From positions 5,396,501 to 5,460,500 of the forward strand of contig NC_087105.1 of NCBI RefSeq assembly GCF_963855985.1: a DNA stretch of 64,000 bases, given 5' to 3'. The position numbers and the translations under genes were made by a program. Under the pieces are notes generated by a model. It ran no database searches. It worked only from the letters and a program-made list of their open reading frames with translations, and was not told the origin of the DNA. Below, one piece after another: positions 1 to 18,300 of this stretch. Each line of letters begins with the position of its first letter. The stretch's first letter is position 1. The DNA is from Ostrinia nubilalis (Eukaryota > Arthropoda > Insecta > Lepidoptera > Crambidae).

Positions 1-198
1 AATCACAGGTATCAAACAAACTTTTACTCCTTCATTACATTACCCTGTTTTATGTTAGCGGAACGAATTTTAGAGTCATTCAAATCACGTGTTACAAAAA
101 TTGTAAAGAGTGGTAAAAATCTTGAATATGCTTGTAATTTGTTCCTTTTTGATTATTATCGATGTACAACTCACAAAACCACGAGCCATCATCATCAT

Positions 199-300
199 CA
201 TCATGTCAGCCATAGGATGTCCACTGCTGAACACAGGCTCCGATGCTGATTTTCACAATGGCCGGTTGGTGGCGGCCTGCATCCAGCGCCTTCCTGCTAC
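199..300 (-). mobile_element. 3' end of an RTE-type non-LTR retrotransposon, reverse copy
   Basis: Read on the minus strand, this gives the typical end of a lepidopteran RTE open reading frame (a GRRWMQAA-like stretch, then CSAVDVLWLT-like codons) followed by a short run of ATG/GAT trinucleotides, the usual 3' tail of these elements. It lies head to head with the forward RTE fragment that follows. It is a remnant with no intact frame. Confidence 0.55.
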
Positions 301-354
301 CTTTATGAGGTCGTCGGTCCACCTTGTCCTACGCTGCGCTTTCCGGTACGTGAC

Positions 355-860
355 CTTCACTTTGCGTACTAAGGCAGAACCGTTGGAAGACCTTATCACA
401 AAGCTCGAAGACCTTAATCGAGTTTCCCAACAGGGAGGCCTTCGGATGAATATGGAAAAAACGAAGCTTATGTCGTATGCCCATGTTGCTCCTTACCCAG
501 TTTCGGTTAGGAGCTCGATTCTCGAGATTGTTGACAAGTAAGTATGTCTATCTCGGACAAACGATCAGCTAGGTAGGTAGTTAGATGCAATTTCGAGAAA
601 GAGGTAAATCGTCGAATACGAAGACGAAAGTCTTCAATTAGTGTGTGTTACCAGTGATGATATACGGGTCGAAAACGTGGCCTTTGAATATAGGGCACAA
701 CGTGCTACGGAGAGGGATAAGCTTGGTGTTTCTTTACGAGATCTAATCAGAAATGAGGAGCTCCGTAAACTAACTAAGGTCGCTGATATAGCCCGACGGA
801 TTAGCAAGCTGAAGTGGCAATGGGCAGGGCACATAGTACGCAGAACTGTCGGTCCATAAA
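355..860 (+). mobile_element. RTE-type reverse transcriptase fragment (decayed)
   Basis: The three forward frames give pieces in the order expected of the end of an RTE reverse transcriptase: EDLNRVSQQGGLRMNMEKTK, then LEIVDKYVYLGQTIS, then GVSLRDLIRNEELRK and [16 protein letters not shown]. These are interrupted by stops and frame changes, so the copy is dead. The same family recurs at 20358-20668 and 23990-24165. The clade call rests on recognising the peptide pattern. Confidence 0.7.
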
Positions 861-1492
861 ATTAAAATTAATGTTTGAAAGGGAGTTGAGATGTCGTTCT
901 TTGTTGACCAAGTACCTATGGCAAATGCTAAAATTGATTTAGAACAAGTTAAATTAACCATAAATAGTAAAGTTAATAAAATATTTGCAGTTGAACAAAA
1001 AGTGATGGTGAGAGACATGAGAAAATCATTGGTATTTGCCAATCATGTACTTTGGGCTTTGCGGCAGGTTGTGGAGAGTTTAAACGCTTTGTTTAAAATC
1101 TCAATTAAAACTTTTATCTGATTCCGATATTACGATATTGGGTCGCTCAATATCGGAATTGAAATATCGGATCTCGCAGTCCGAGATTCCGATATTACGA
1201 GATTCCGAGATTCCGATATTCATGCCCTATTACATACCTCTTGACTTATTGTTTACATGCATGACATAATGCGTTAATCAAAAACAGATTTTCAGCGTGC
1301 AATCAGCGCCAGATCGCAATGTCAAGTTCAACGAACTATTAATTTCGTGCGGAACGATAAACGTGCCGTTTTTACAACGTCATATTCAGCAGAATTATCT
1401 CGGGATGATGCCCATGTGTAGTTCGTGTGATATTTTTATTGCGCGCTCCGACGCCCGCCACGCTCCCAGCGAAATGTCAGCGGTCCTCTAAA
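861..1492. other. intergenic stretch upstream of the secreted-protein gene
   Basis: No supported gene. A 76-codon frame at 891-1121 has no recognisable motif and is probably chance or transposon debris. The only structured part is the short repeat cluster at 1117-1215. The last 200 bases should contain the promoter and 5' UTR of the gene starting at 1493, but no clear TATA box or initiator could be assigned. Confidence 0.4.
1117..1215. repeat. tandem, partly palindromic GATTCCGATATTAC repeats
   Basis: The motif GATTCCGATATTACGA occurs at about 1121 and 1187. Truncated forms (GAGATTCCGA, AATATCGGAATT) lie between and after, some inverted, so the block can fold on itself. No gene or known element family was recognised. 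Confidence 0.6.
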
Positions 1493-3206
1493 ATGGCTTA
1501 CAATATCGTCCTGTTGCTTTTTGTCGTCGTTAACTCGGCTGTTGGAGTCAGAATCAACTTCACGAGTTGCCAAAGCCCCGAGTGGAGTTGTAACAACAAC
1601 CTCCCAAACGAAATCGTGTACACCTGCGCTAATGTACTGAGCAATGTAAGTAAATAAATATTTCTCTTTTATTTTTCAACTAAGAATCAAAATATTTCTT
1701 ATATTAATCGCACCAAAATTATTTTAGGACTTCATCATACACCTCAAGGATTACTACACGGATCACATTACGAGTGTAACCGTGCAAAATTGCAGAGACG
1801 TGAGAGTTGTACTCGACTGCCCACTGCTGCAGCGACCTTCTCAACTTCAACGGTTCAAAATAAAGGATTGCGACCGAGTCGAATTCGTGTCTTTGTCTAG
1901 CACGTCACTGCTACAAACACCGCCTGAAGTCACTATAGAAAACGCCAGAGAAGTCGTGTCCTTGCCTAGAAAAATATTCAAATCACCAGTCACTAACACA
2001 GAACTGAAATGCATCGGCGCTCATTCGATGAGAAAAATACGTATCGTTAATAGCAAAATAAACACAATCAACACTCGAGCTATTTACAATGTCACCGGTA
2101 TCAAAAGTATCGAATTCGAAAATGTGACTGTAACCAATGTGGAAAACCAAGCGATAGAAGCTATCATGGGCAATGATAATACGCTTTTTTCGATGGTGAA
2201 CTGTAAAATAGAGAATTTGAACTTTAAAGGTATCGTTGTAAGGACCAAGACAGCGGTTATAGACAACAATGTATTTGATGATTTGATTGCAAATGTGGTT
2301 AATATAACATCAGACTTTCTGCAAATGACAAAGAACACGATAAAAGATATCTACTCCAATGCTTTGTTACTGCGATCTGTAAATACTGATATAACGAATA
2401 ACAATATCAATCTACTGAAAATCAACTCTTTAATTGGTGTTAAATGTTTAAGGAAGAGGATCAGCAATAAATACTTCATCTTCTCTAAAAACAAGATTCG
2501 GACAGTGGAACCCTACTCTCTTGCATTCGACTATGCTAGTTGCAAATCAGCTGGGACCACAGTCAATGTTAACCACAACAAAATCGACTGCAAATGTCGA
2601 AACATATCGTATTTGACCTCATCACCTACGAACGTGGAGCTGAATAACATGTTTTTAGATGTAGTAAATAACAATACGTGTATATCCGCGCCGTGTTCTT
2701 TACCCGTTGAAGTTGTAAAGCTGTTGTTAGAAAGTGACATGTGTCAACTGAACCTGGACCCTCAAGTGATGTGTTTGCTCTATAGCGACAGACATAATAA
2801 TAACAACGACATGACAACAGACGAAGATGTAACAGAACCGGCTCCTACTTTTTATCTCATAAGACAAGCGAATTCGCCAAACGGCGACGCAAGCGCAGCC
2901 ATGACGGCCATAGACAAAGACTACTTGCTCAAGGGCAGCAATTTGAACATGACCAACCGAACAGCGATCAAGGTTGTCTTTGATTCGTCTAGAGACTTCG
3001 TAGAGACTTTAAGAAGCACCGGGACCCATAAGAGACCAATTGAAGAGCCTAAAACGCCTCAGACTGTCGAGTATGTGAGCCGTTGTGTGGGCAACCAATG
3101 CCGGAACAACGTCGTATATGACAGGCAGAAAGCGCTGGACTTTTATAAGTACGTCTACGCTCAGTTAAGACCGCCTAGGCAAAATGACAAGAAAAAGATA
3201 ACTTAA
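1493..3206 (+). CDS. secreted protein of unknown function, beta-helix/LRR-like
   Basis: Two exons, 1493-1645 and 1728-3206, join in phase 0 across an 82-nt intron (AAT|gtaagt ... ttttag|GAC) and give 543 residues. The first 18 or so residues (MAYNIVLLLFVVVNSAVG) are a clear signal peptide, and no later membrane segment is evident, so the protein should be secreted. Residues about 60-330 are a series of irregular 20-25-residue units rich in I, V, N and T (patterns such as IKSIEFENVTV and TDITNNNINLLKI), resembling right-handed beta-helix or degenerate leucine-rich repeats. Cysteines flank this block. The C-terminal 170 residues are hydrophilic, with an Asn run and a basic end (KKKIT). Many N-x-S/T sites are present. 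I do not recognise the family. A polyadenylation signal AATAAA lies at 3434. The gene may sit inside an intron of the TMEM245-like gene. Confidence 0.85.
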
Positions 3207-3987
3207 TTTATAACTTGAATCATTATTTTTTATTTAAATATATTCGATTTGTATCATAGATTTATCGTTAACTGTACCTGCACAAAAATATTCAACACCA
3301 ACAGAAATAATAAAAATTGTTTATGCGTATAACTAAAGTCTTTTCATTTTTAAGTATGTCAAGTGATAGCATTATGGACCTCATTAATATTTTGTTACTA
3401 TAAGAAATATTGTCATTCTTGGAGACTCTTTATCAATAAAATTAATCATTTTGTTTTATTTTCCTTATTTCTGAATAAGATATGTTAATATTTATTTATT
3501 TAATTAGCTCGTAAATTTCAAGTCTGTAGTTAATTACTCATTAGAGCTTGCGTAAATTGATATGAATGATAATGTGTTATTAAATACCCTTATTGATTCA
3601 ATTCAATCTTTGTATTGAAACCTAGTCGTTTTACGACTGTTATTATTCTGTGCTAATATACTGAATGTAAATATATTAGTGACGTGATTAACAAGATTAG
3701 GAACCTATCAACAGATTTTTAAATCAAATATTGGATATTTAATTTGCGTTTGTACCGTAGCCACTCGATTACTACAAGTTTTGGTTTCACAGGTCTCGAA
3801 TTGTCTGGTAGAACAAGTCACCAGAGTTAGAAAGATTAATGTGTTATCTTAGGTATACCATCTAAAGGTATCGATTAATCTGACTCTTGGAGTAATATGA
3901 AATCTATCGTGATATTTTGCGCTCCTTGCGTTAATCTCAAGTCGAGTAGTAGACTCCTATTGCATCTTATGATGATAACATTTACAG
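3207..3987. other. 3' UTR and gene-free spacer
   Basis: AT-rich. It begins with the 3' UTR of the secreted-protein gene; AATAAA at 3434-3439 is the best polyadenylation signal. The rest, up to the acceptor at 3987, shows no coding potential and no recognised repeat. If the TMEM245-like gene extends to the left, this is intron. Confidence 0.5.
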
Positions 3988-11104
<7,117 letters not shown>

Positions 11105-11393
11105 CGGGCTTGCATGGACAACTAACGAATGTCAATTAATTGTAAGCAATGGTACTCAGTCGCCATACTTAACAATCATCATAGTTCCAGTCATACACGG
11201 ACAGTTCAATGATTTTTTCGGGGCCTCAGGTTACCTAGCAACACGGCGAGGTAACGTACTAGACCGAATAGGCATTAGACGCCTATTCGTCATCCTATAC
11301 TTAGTTTACGTATGCTTGTATGCAGGTGTACATCAAGCGTATAGTGATGAATATATGCGTTTAGTATGCTATGCCGTCGTGGACAGTGACGTT

Positions 11394-11605
11394 AAGGCCC
11401 AGAACAGACGGTGAAACGCAACTGCAACGAAACTGCAACTTTGTGATGATTCTGATGAATGAAACTGAAACTGAAAGTTTAAAACTGGTCGCGTCATGTG
11501 TGGTCTCTCAACGGACGCTATGGCAGAAACTTAGATGCAACTCAAAAGTAACTAGAGCAGTTGCAGTTTCGTTGCAGTTGCGTTTCACCGTCTGTTCTGG
11601 GCCTT
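11394..11605. mobile_element. 212-bp MITE with about 45-bp terminal inverted repeats
   Basis: The left tip AAGGCCCAGAACAGACGG is repeated inverted at the right tip (CCGTCTGTTCTGGGCCTT). The inverted match continues through the GTGAAACGCAACTGCAACG region. Flanks TTA/TA fit a Harbinger- or mariner-like target duplication. Non-coding. Confidence 0.85.
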
Positions 11606-11609
11606 AGCC

Positions 11610-13341
11610 TTGTTAGTATCATTAAGGTGCTCACCCATTGAGAGCGTTTACGTGTAATGTATCAATAGAAATTAGATTTTTCGACTAATTTATAATTATG
11701 CAACTTGTAGCAACCAGTTTGTTGGCAACCACAAAATGCTACTTTTTTCACTATCGCTTATGGCAACACTAAAGTCACGCATGCAAACACTCAATGTCGC
11801 CATCTCTATGCAAAATCCGGGCTGCCCGTGTATGACTCATTTATACTAAAGTTTTAATGAAAAGTTATTCATCATTTGTACGGAATGCGTAGATTTTAAC
11901 CGTTAAAAAATATTCGTGACAAAAATCACTATTGTAAGTTAACTTACATCGAGATATTTAGTAACGATAAAATAACAGGTAGAAAAGGGTTTAAAATCCG
12001 TTAATAAACTGGGGTTAAACCTCGTGGAAAATTACGAAAATGTCTATTGTTCTCGCGCGGTTAAACCAAAATACTAATTTATGCAAAATTTTTATCAAAT
12101 TAATAAATCAAAGATCTGATTGAAGTGATTCATCTGATTTCATTAGTTATTAAATCTTATTTATATTGCATACACCAGTAACGTACAATATTGAAAGATG
12201 CTACCACAAAAAACAAATACTGCCTCCATACCAATGAAATTATTTTATAAACTAAAACTATTATTCAATAAAAGCATGTTATTTACTTATTTATTTTATA
12301 CAATAGTGATATTTATTAATAACTTTTAATGTGTATTTTTTATCCATAAACGAGGGATATAAATTCCATAAACAATTTGAAGCCTCTAAAGTATGAACGT
12401 GTAGGTACACAAATGAATGTGGAATACCACGAATATAAGATTGAGAAATAATATTTATTGATCTTTAATAAGAACGTTCATTTTCATTTTATATTAACTA
12501 AACTAATAATTAAAAATGTTGGTTGTTCTGTTTAGCTTTACCAAATATTTAATTAATTTATTATGAAATGCCTATTTATTAACATTATTTTTTTGTTTTA
12601 CGTTATACATGTATTGTAATCGTCCGATTTAAAAAAAAACACCTATTGAATAGAATTTAAGAAAATATTATTGGTAATATTAATCTACCGAAATATCCCA
12701 TTGATTCAATTTACGGGTATAATACATGATAATTATTTAGCTTAAGGTATTTTATATTATTAAAAATGGTGCTTTATTTACTATAGTTTTGCGGGTGAAA
12801 TAATTGAAAACCCCGTATTGTTACGCATGCGAAATCAAATATATTTAAGTACTTGAAGTAACTAACACAAATTCAAATGTAGTATATGAAAACGATGGAT
12901 TATTATCCATCTATCCATCATGAATATTGCAAGCGCAACGAAGTTTAGTAACATTAGTAGTAATAAGCAACCTTTCAACTATTGGATGTTGTAAATGTAC
13001 TAAAGCTTATGCTTACTTTATTAATTCACAAACATTTTTGTGCTTCCAAATTACAAAAAAAAAGCATAAGCCAAATTGATAACGTAGCGATGTAATTGCA
13101 CCGTTAGTGTAAAATTGTTCTGCGAAAGTCCATCAAATGTGTACCTAATGAAAGCTATTTTAACCGACTTCAAAAAAGGAGGAGGTTATAATATGTTCGG
13201 CTGTATGTATTTTTAAGTAACTTTGTTTTGTCCTATACTTTATGGTCATATACTAATAGATATGAAATTATTGCTTTGTATTTTTTTACATGAAGAGAAT
13301 GGAGGATGGCCAAATATTTTATGCATGTTCAATTATTCAGT
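11610..13341. other. gene-free AT-rich stretch
   Basis: Follows the putative stop of the TMEM245-like gene and probably begins with its 3' UTR. A possible polyadenylation signal (TTCAATAAAAGC) is near 12267. No coding exon, RNA gene or clear transposon end was seen, except the TTTTAACCGACTTC repeat start at about 13160. Confidence 0.45.
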
Positions 13342-13400
13342 ACTAGCGGCCGCCCGCGACTTCGTGCGCGTGGATCTCGTTTTACCCCCCCTTCATCTAT

Positions 13401-13935
13401 CTTACGCGGTTCAGATTTTTTCATACAAATGTTTTTTCCCGCTAACTCCCGTTCCCGTGAGAATTTTGCAATATCCTGTTGTAACTAAGCTTTAAGTTTA
13501 CTAAGGTACCTGCATGCCAAATTTCAAGAGTCTATCTTACGCGGTTTAGATTTTTTCATACAAATGTTTTTTCCCGCTAACTCCCGTTCCCGTGGGAATT
13601 TTGCAATATCCTGTTGTAACTAAGCTTTAAGTTTACTAAGGTACCTGCATGCCAAATTTCAAGAGTCTATCTTACGCGGTTTAGATTTTTTCATACAAAA
13701 TGTTTTTTCCCACTAACTCCCGTTCCCGTGGGAATTTTGCAATATCCTGTTGTAACTAAGCTTCAAGTTTACTAAGGTACCTGCATGCCAAATTTCAAGC
13801 GTCTAACTTAAGCGGTTTAGATTTTTCATACAAAAGGATTTTCCCGCTAATTCCCGTTCCCGTGGGAATTCCTAAGTATCCTATAACCTGCCCAGGAGTA
13901 TGAAGAATAATTGTACCAAGTTTCGTTAAAATCCG
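13401..13935 (+). repeat. four tandem 135-bp units
   Basis: CTTACGCGGTT(C/T)AGATTTTT begins at 13401, 13536 and 13671, and a variant (CTTAAGCGGTTTAG) begins at 13807, giving steps of 135, 135 and 136. Each unit contains CGCTAACTCCCGTTCCCGTG and GGTACCTGCATGCC. Copies 1-3 are nearly identical; the fourth has diverged and runs into the element's 3' part. Confidence 0.9.
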
Positions 13936-13965
13936 TCAAGTAGTTTTTGTTTCTATAAGGAACAT

Positions 13966-13966
<1 letters not shown>

Positions 13967-14007
<41 letters not shown>
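13967..14007 (+). repeat. (CAGA)n microsatellite
   Basis: About ten uninterrupted CAGA units close the repetitive element, as is usual at the tail of this repeat family. Confidence 0.95.
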
Positions 14008-14010
<3 letters not shown>

Positions 14011-14233
14011 AATTTTACTGATTGCATTTTTGGCATCAGTATCGATCACTAATCACCCCCTGATAGTTATTTTGAAAATATATTTCATGTACAGAATTGA
14101 CCTCTCTACAGATTTATTATAAGTATAGATTTATGCTAAAACTAACATTGGGACGATGAATGTAAACTTCTGAATGAGTCCAGTTACACACTAGTTGCCA
14201 TCGCTAGTTCTTTATTTGCCATACATTAGCAAA

Positions 14234-14410
14234 TTAAGCCTTGGCGCAGACCATCGATTTTTCGTCGGCCGATAGTTTAGTCGGGCAGTTGATCAGTATG
14301 AGCATGTATGGAAGTTCGCACATTACACCGATTTGATTTGGCCGATTCTTCATACAAATTAAAATCGGGCCCAACTATCGGCCAACTAAAAATCGGTACT
14401 CTGCGCCTAA
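14234..14410. mobile_element. MITE, TTGGCGCAGA family, copy 1
   Basis: Left TTGGCGCAGACCATCGATTT and right AAATCGGTACTCTGCGCCTAA are inverted. Inside are TCGGCCGATAGTTTAG and the inverted form CAACTATCGGCCAACT. A related copy lies at 38422-38596. Short and non-coding. Confidence 0.75.
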
Positions 14411-14412
14411 TC

Positions 14413-14470
14413 TAAGGCTGAGTTGCACCATCTTAAACGTCAAAAATCTGTCAAACTCCAACTATTGATA
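14413..14470 (+). mobile_element. half of a GGCTGAGTTGCACCATCTTA MITE
   Basis: Matches the left half of the complete copy at 41818-41940 (GGCTG(A/G)GTTGCACCATCTTA, AAATCTGTCAAACTCCA). The right half is missing. It abuts the preceding MITE directly. Confidence 0.65.
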
Positions 14471-14992
14471 GCACAGCGCGATTTCTAGATCTTGTAGAAT
14501 CGCCGCAATGGTTCGTAGTGTGTAATGGCTGATGTGTAATGAAATGTACTACAATAAACTCGTATCACAATGATTATGCTTCCAACTCGATTAGCTACGA
14601 GTAAGTGCTCAACTTTTTTATATTACTAGAATGTCTCGTCTGAAAGTAAAAAAGTTTTTGTAAATTACACTTTGTATTTAGTGTATTCCCTATCAATCGT
14701 GATATTTTATAGATATATGCATATTTCAGTGAATGTCCAGTGTATTTATAAACTTACAAATGCACTAACAATAAATCAGCCCTTACAGTTCAGAAAGTGT
14801 CGTCCAAAGATTAATTTAGATGCACTTATTGTAAATTATATTGCAGTACGCGTATTTTATATTAAGTTTGTAATAACGACATGAAACACAATGTGAACTG
14901 AAATAAACGCGGTTATTTGCTTTTTATAAATTGTTTTATTTTTATAAAATCAATTTTCTTACGTGATACCGATTCTTAGTTGTTGCAATTAA

Positions 14993-15115
14993 CGAAGGCG
15001 AGTGAGCTTTACATGTGTGGTGTTCGCTACTGTTCGTTTTTCAAAAGTTTTGATAAATACACTATCGTTATGTGCATGTATACGTACACACACAAGTAAA
15101 GCTTACTCGCCTTCG
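14993..15115. mobile_element. 123-bp palindromic MITE
   Basis: CGAAGGCGAGTGAGCTTTAC at the left is mirrored by GTAAAGCTTACTCGCCTTCG at the right, leaving only a short centre. Non-coding. Confidence 0.8.
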
Positions 15116-15149
15116 TGAGTTGCAAGAACTACATATACTTACCTAAAGG

Positions 15150-15248
15150 AACTATATGGTAGAGAATGACTTATGGCATTAAGCTCGCCTTTTTGTACGG
15201 AACATTGTTATGTGTGTGCAATAAAGTCTTTAAATAAATAAATAAAAT
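15150..15248 (+). mobile_element. 3' tail of a non-LTR element
   Basis: The block TTATGGCATTAAGCTCGCC ... GTGTGCAATAAAGTCTTTAA followed by AAATAAATAAA is a typical retroposon 3' end. A related tail (TGTGCAATAAAGTTTTATAA) is inserted at 48624-48749. The body of the element is absent. Confidence 0.55.
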
Positions 15249-15378
15249 AAAAACTATCTGACCACTGAAACTCCATCAAAGCTCTAGCTTTAATAAGAAA
15301 AGGTTGAGTAGTCCCGGAGAAAAGCCTTGGAACCAGTAGTAATGAATTAAAACACATCCAAAAACTTAAATTATTGGT

Positions 15379-18300
15379 TTAATGCAAGTAATATTGATAC
15401 GTTATCTTCTTCTGCAACTCTTTAGGCTCGATGTGCTTTTTGGTACAGAAATATGTCGAGGTGTTGGGCTCAGTAACAATAAAACCGTTATCTTCAAAAT
15501 GACCGCTTACATCGTCCGCCTCAAACCAAAGGAACAACACTATGGTGTCTGAGACAGCCTCGACTTGGTACCGGTATTCGTTGCCAACTTTTGTTGGACT
15601 GTGAACATGAATCTGAAAAGAAAAATGTAATAATGATCATTAAAACCGCAAATATCAAATTAAAAAAACTAAGGAACTTTTACCACGTTTATGACTTGCA
15701 CTGACTATCTATTAAATGTGAAAAGCAAATACGGTTTAAGAACTTTATTTCTCATAAGAATTAACAATAATTCACTTCCTGAGAAACATTTCAATTTAAA
15801 TTATTTAAACATAATGAGTGTACAACTAATTACAAACAAAATCAAAATCAAACTATCAACATTTAAACAAAAATAAAAATAATGTGACGGTACACAACAA
15901 AAAACTTCGAGCCAAAGCATAACGAGTCGCCACACGCCAGTCAACCACGGATGTAATGCGCACTGAGCGAACTTTGTAAATTGGATGCGGCATATTAAAT
16001 GGATTGTAAAAAATAATATGGTTGTATGCAATAAATGTAATTTTAATTGTGTATAGAGAATTTGACGTATTTGTATTAGATTAATTAATAAAATTTAATT
16101 GTTATAGATGTTTAATTTATTGTTAATAGTATATAATTAAAAATACAGATGTCTAATTTATTGTTATCTCATTTAGTACGTATATTTTTAATAATTTTTT
16201 AAAGGAAAACAATAAAAATAAATTATTCATTCATTCGGTGTCGTTTATAAAGTATCCTTAGCCACTGGCATAATATCCGTCTCTTCAGTTAGACGGAACG
16301 AGAAAATACGATCCGTCAAAGTGTAAACAGGCCCTAAGTGTCTCTTACCTTGATATTAGGTTTTTTTAGCCCTTCAATCTCCTTCAACGGTGTAGGGAAC
16401 ACGAAATTAACCGGCGCTTGAACTTCTTCTGCTATCAGTGTGAATTTCAAAAACACCGTCTTCATATCCGTATTCTTTACATTCAGTTTGTATGGTTGCC
16501 TTCCCGCACTAAGTTTCGGGGCATATGCGCTGTAGTTCTGACTGTAGACAGGAGTAAAACTGTCCCATTTGTAAACTTGCACTAAGACTGTAGCGTTGAG
16601 TATCGGCACCAATCGATCGTTAAGGAGATACAAAACTACATCCCCCGTGGAAAGAAGCGCGGGCGATATTAATACTGGCGCAAAGAATCGCTTTGCAAAG
16701 TAGTGAAGCATTTTCCATTTGCCCCCGTATTCTGTAAGCATGGTGAATTAATCAATTTATCTAAACACTAACTCATGAAATATGATCTTTGTAAATGCTC
16801 AAAAGCAGTTGCTCAATACTAACCGATGCCTGACCACGAGGGCGCTTGCCAAACATCGTTCAGCTGCCAGTACAGAGCGCCCATGGTGTACCAAGAGTCG
16901 CGGCTTTGTCTGTAGTACTCCGTCTGGGTCTTTATTATCATTGCTTGAGAAATCTGAAACATTCCAATACAATCTAATTTCCGAAAAGATTTATCTTATT
17001 TTTAGCGCCGTTTCTATATTATAATTTCTATTTAGTTCAGGATGATCTACAATTTTTTCAGACAATTGCCACAGATTTGGAATCGATGCCCTGTGTGATT
17101 TAATGAACACCTTTTAACATGAATTGCTCCATACCTGACTGTAGAATACGAATTTCTCAAAGTACTTTGTGTCATTCTTTTCCAATTTCAATCTCTTGTC
17201 CATCTGTAACTCAATGAACATGTAACCGTTCGGGCTGTGTTGTCTGTGCTTGGAGTATTCACTTTGCAAACTGAAGTCTTCTGGCTTCTCAGCTGCCTGC
17301 CTCATGGTAGACAGAGACGGCAAAGATTGGAAGCCGTATTCCGAAGCAAATCGAGTAAGAGGGTATGTATTATCGTTCCAGTTGTCAGCAATGTAATTGT
17401 AATAATGAGTGTCACCGAAATGAGGATCATACGGATTCAAGGCAATGTACCCCTCCGATTCTGACTCTAATCCATTAGATGGACTGGAAACTAAGTACGG
17501 ATTCATCCAATCCAAATCCTCCACGATGGGTCTGATTGTCTCTACATACAGTTTTACATATTCCGCCTGGTATCTGTTGAACTCTGAGCTGGTCTTGTAC
17601 CAGTTGCCTCGCAAAGCAGCTTCGTTCTCGTTGTTGCCTGACCACACAGCAATACACGGGTGGCTTTGCAGCTCTATGACATTTTGCATTACTTCTAATT
17701 TGACTGCGCTGTAATAAAAAAAAATTAAAACGCCTTACAAACCTAACCAGAGAACTTTGAGTAGTCCCAAAGCGACCTTAATCAAAATAATAACGGGGAA
17801 CTACTCCCGTCCCATCATCTCTCGTTCCCATCGCTGCCAATGCTGTGTTGCTAGGATCTACAACTTGACAGATGCAAACCAGATCTAGTTATACAATAGT
17901 TGCATTGCAGTGGTAGAAACGAGAGGCAGTTTCCTGAAATCGTGTTAGGAAATCTGCAGCTCTAGATGCAAAAACTTTGATCCCAAGTGTACTACAAAAA
18001 GCAACGAAACGAAAACTTACGTAATAAACTCCTGGTCGACGGGGTACATGGAGCAGGCGAAGGGCAAGTCCTGCCACACCATGATGCCGTACTGGTCGCA
18101 GAGCTGGTAGAAGTAATCGCTCTCGTATAGACCACCTCCCCACACGCGTAGCATCGACATGTGCACGTCGGCCGCGGCTTGCAGCAGCTGCTTTGCTGAA
18201 TGCAAATGAAGTTAGACTCAAGTACAATAAATGTTTGCTACATAGTACCTAACTATTACATGAGATACCAGCATCGCAGCATCGTTATTTTGACGTCAAT

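Larger units (their letters stand above)
13342..14132 (+). mobile_element. dispersed element enlarged by internal tandem repeats
   Basis: The left end GCCCGCGACTTCGTGCGCGT and the right end (CAGA)n plus GATTGCATTTTTGGCATCAG, ending in a TTATAAGTATAGAT form, are typical of moth dispersed elements. The interior has been amplified as four 135-bp units (separate entry). No gene. Confidence 0.6.

Noticed and set aside
891..1121. 76-codon open frame as a small gene
   Set aside because: No recognisable motif, no clear promoter or splice context, and it adjoins retrotransposon debris.
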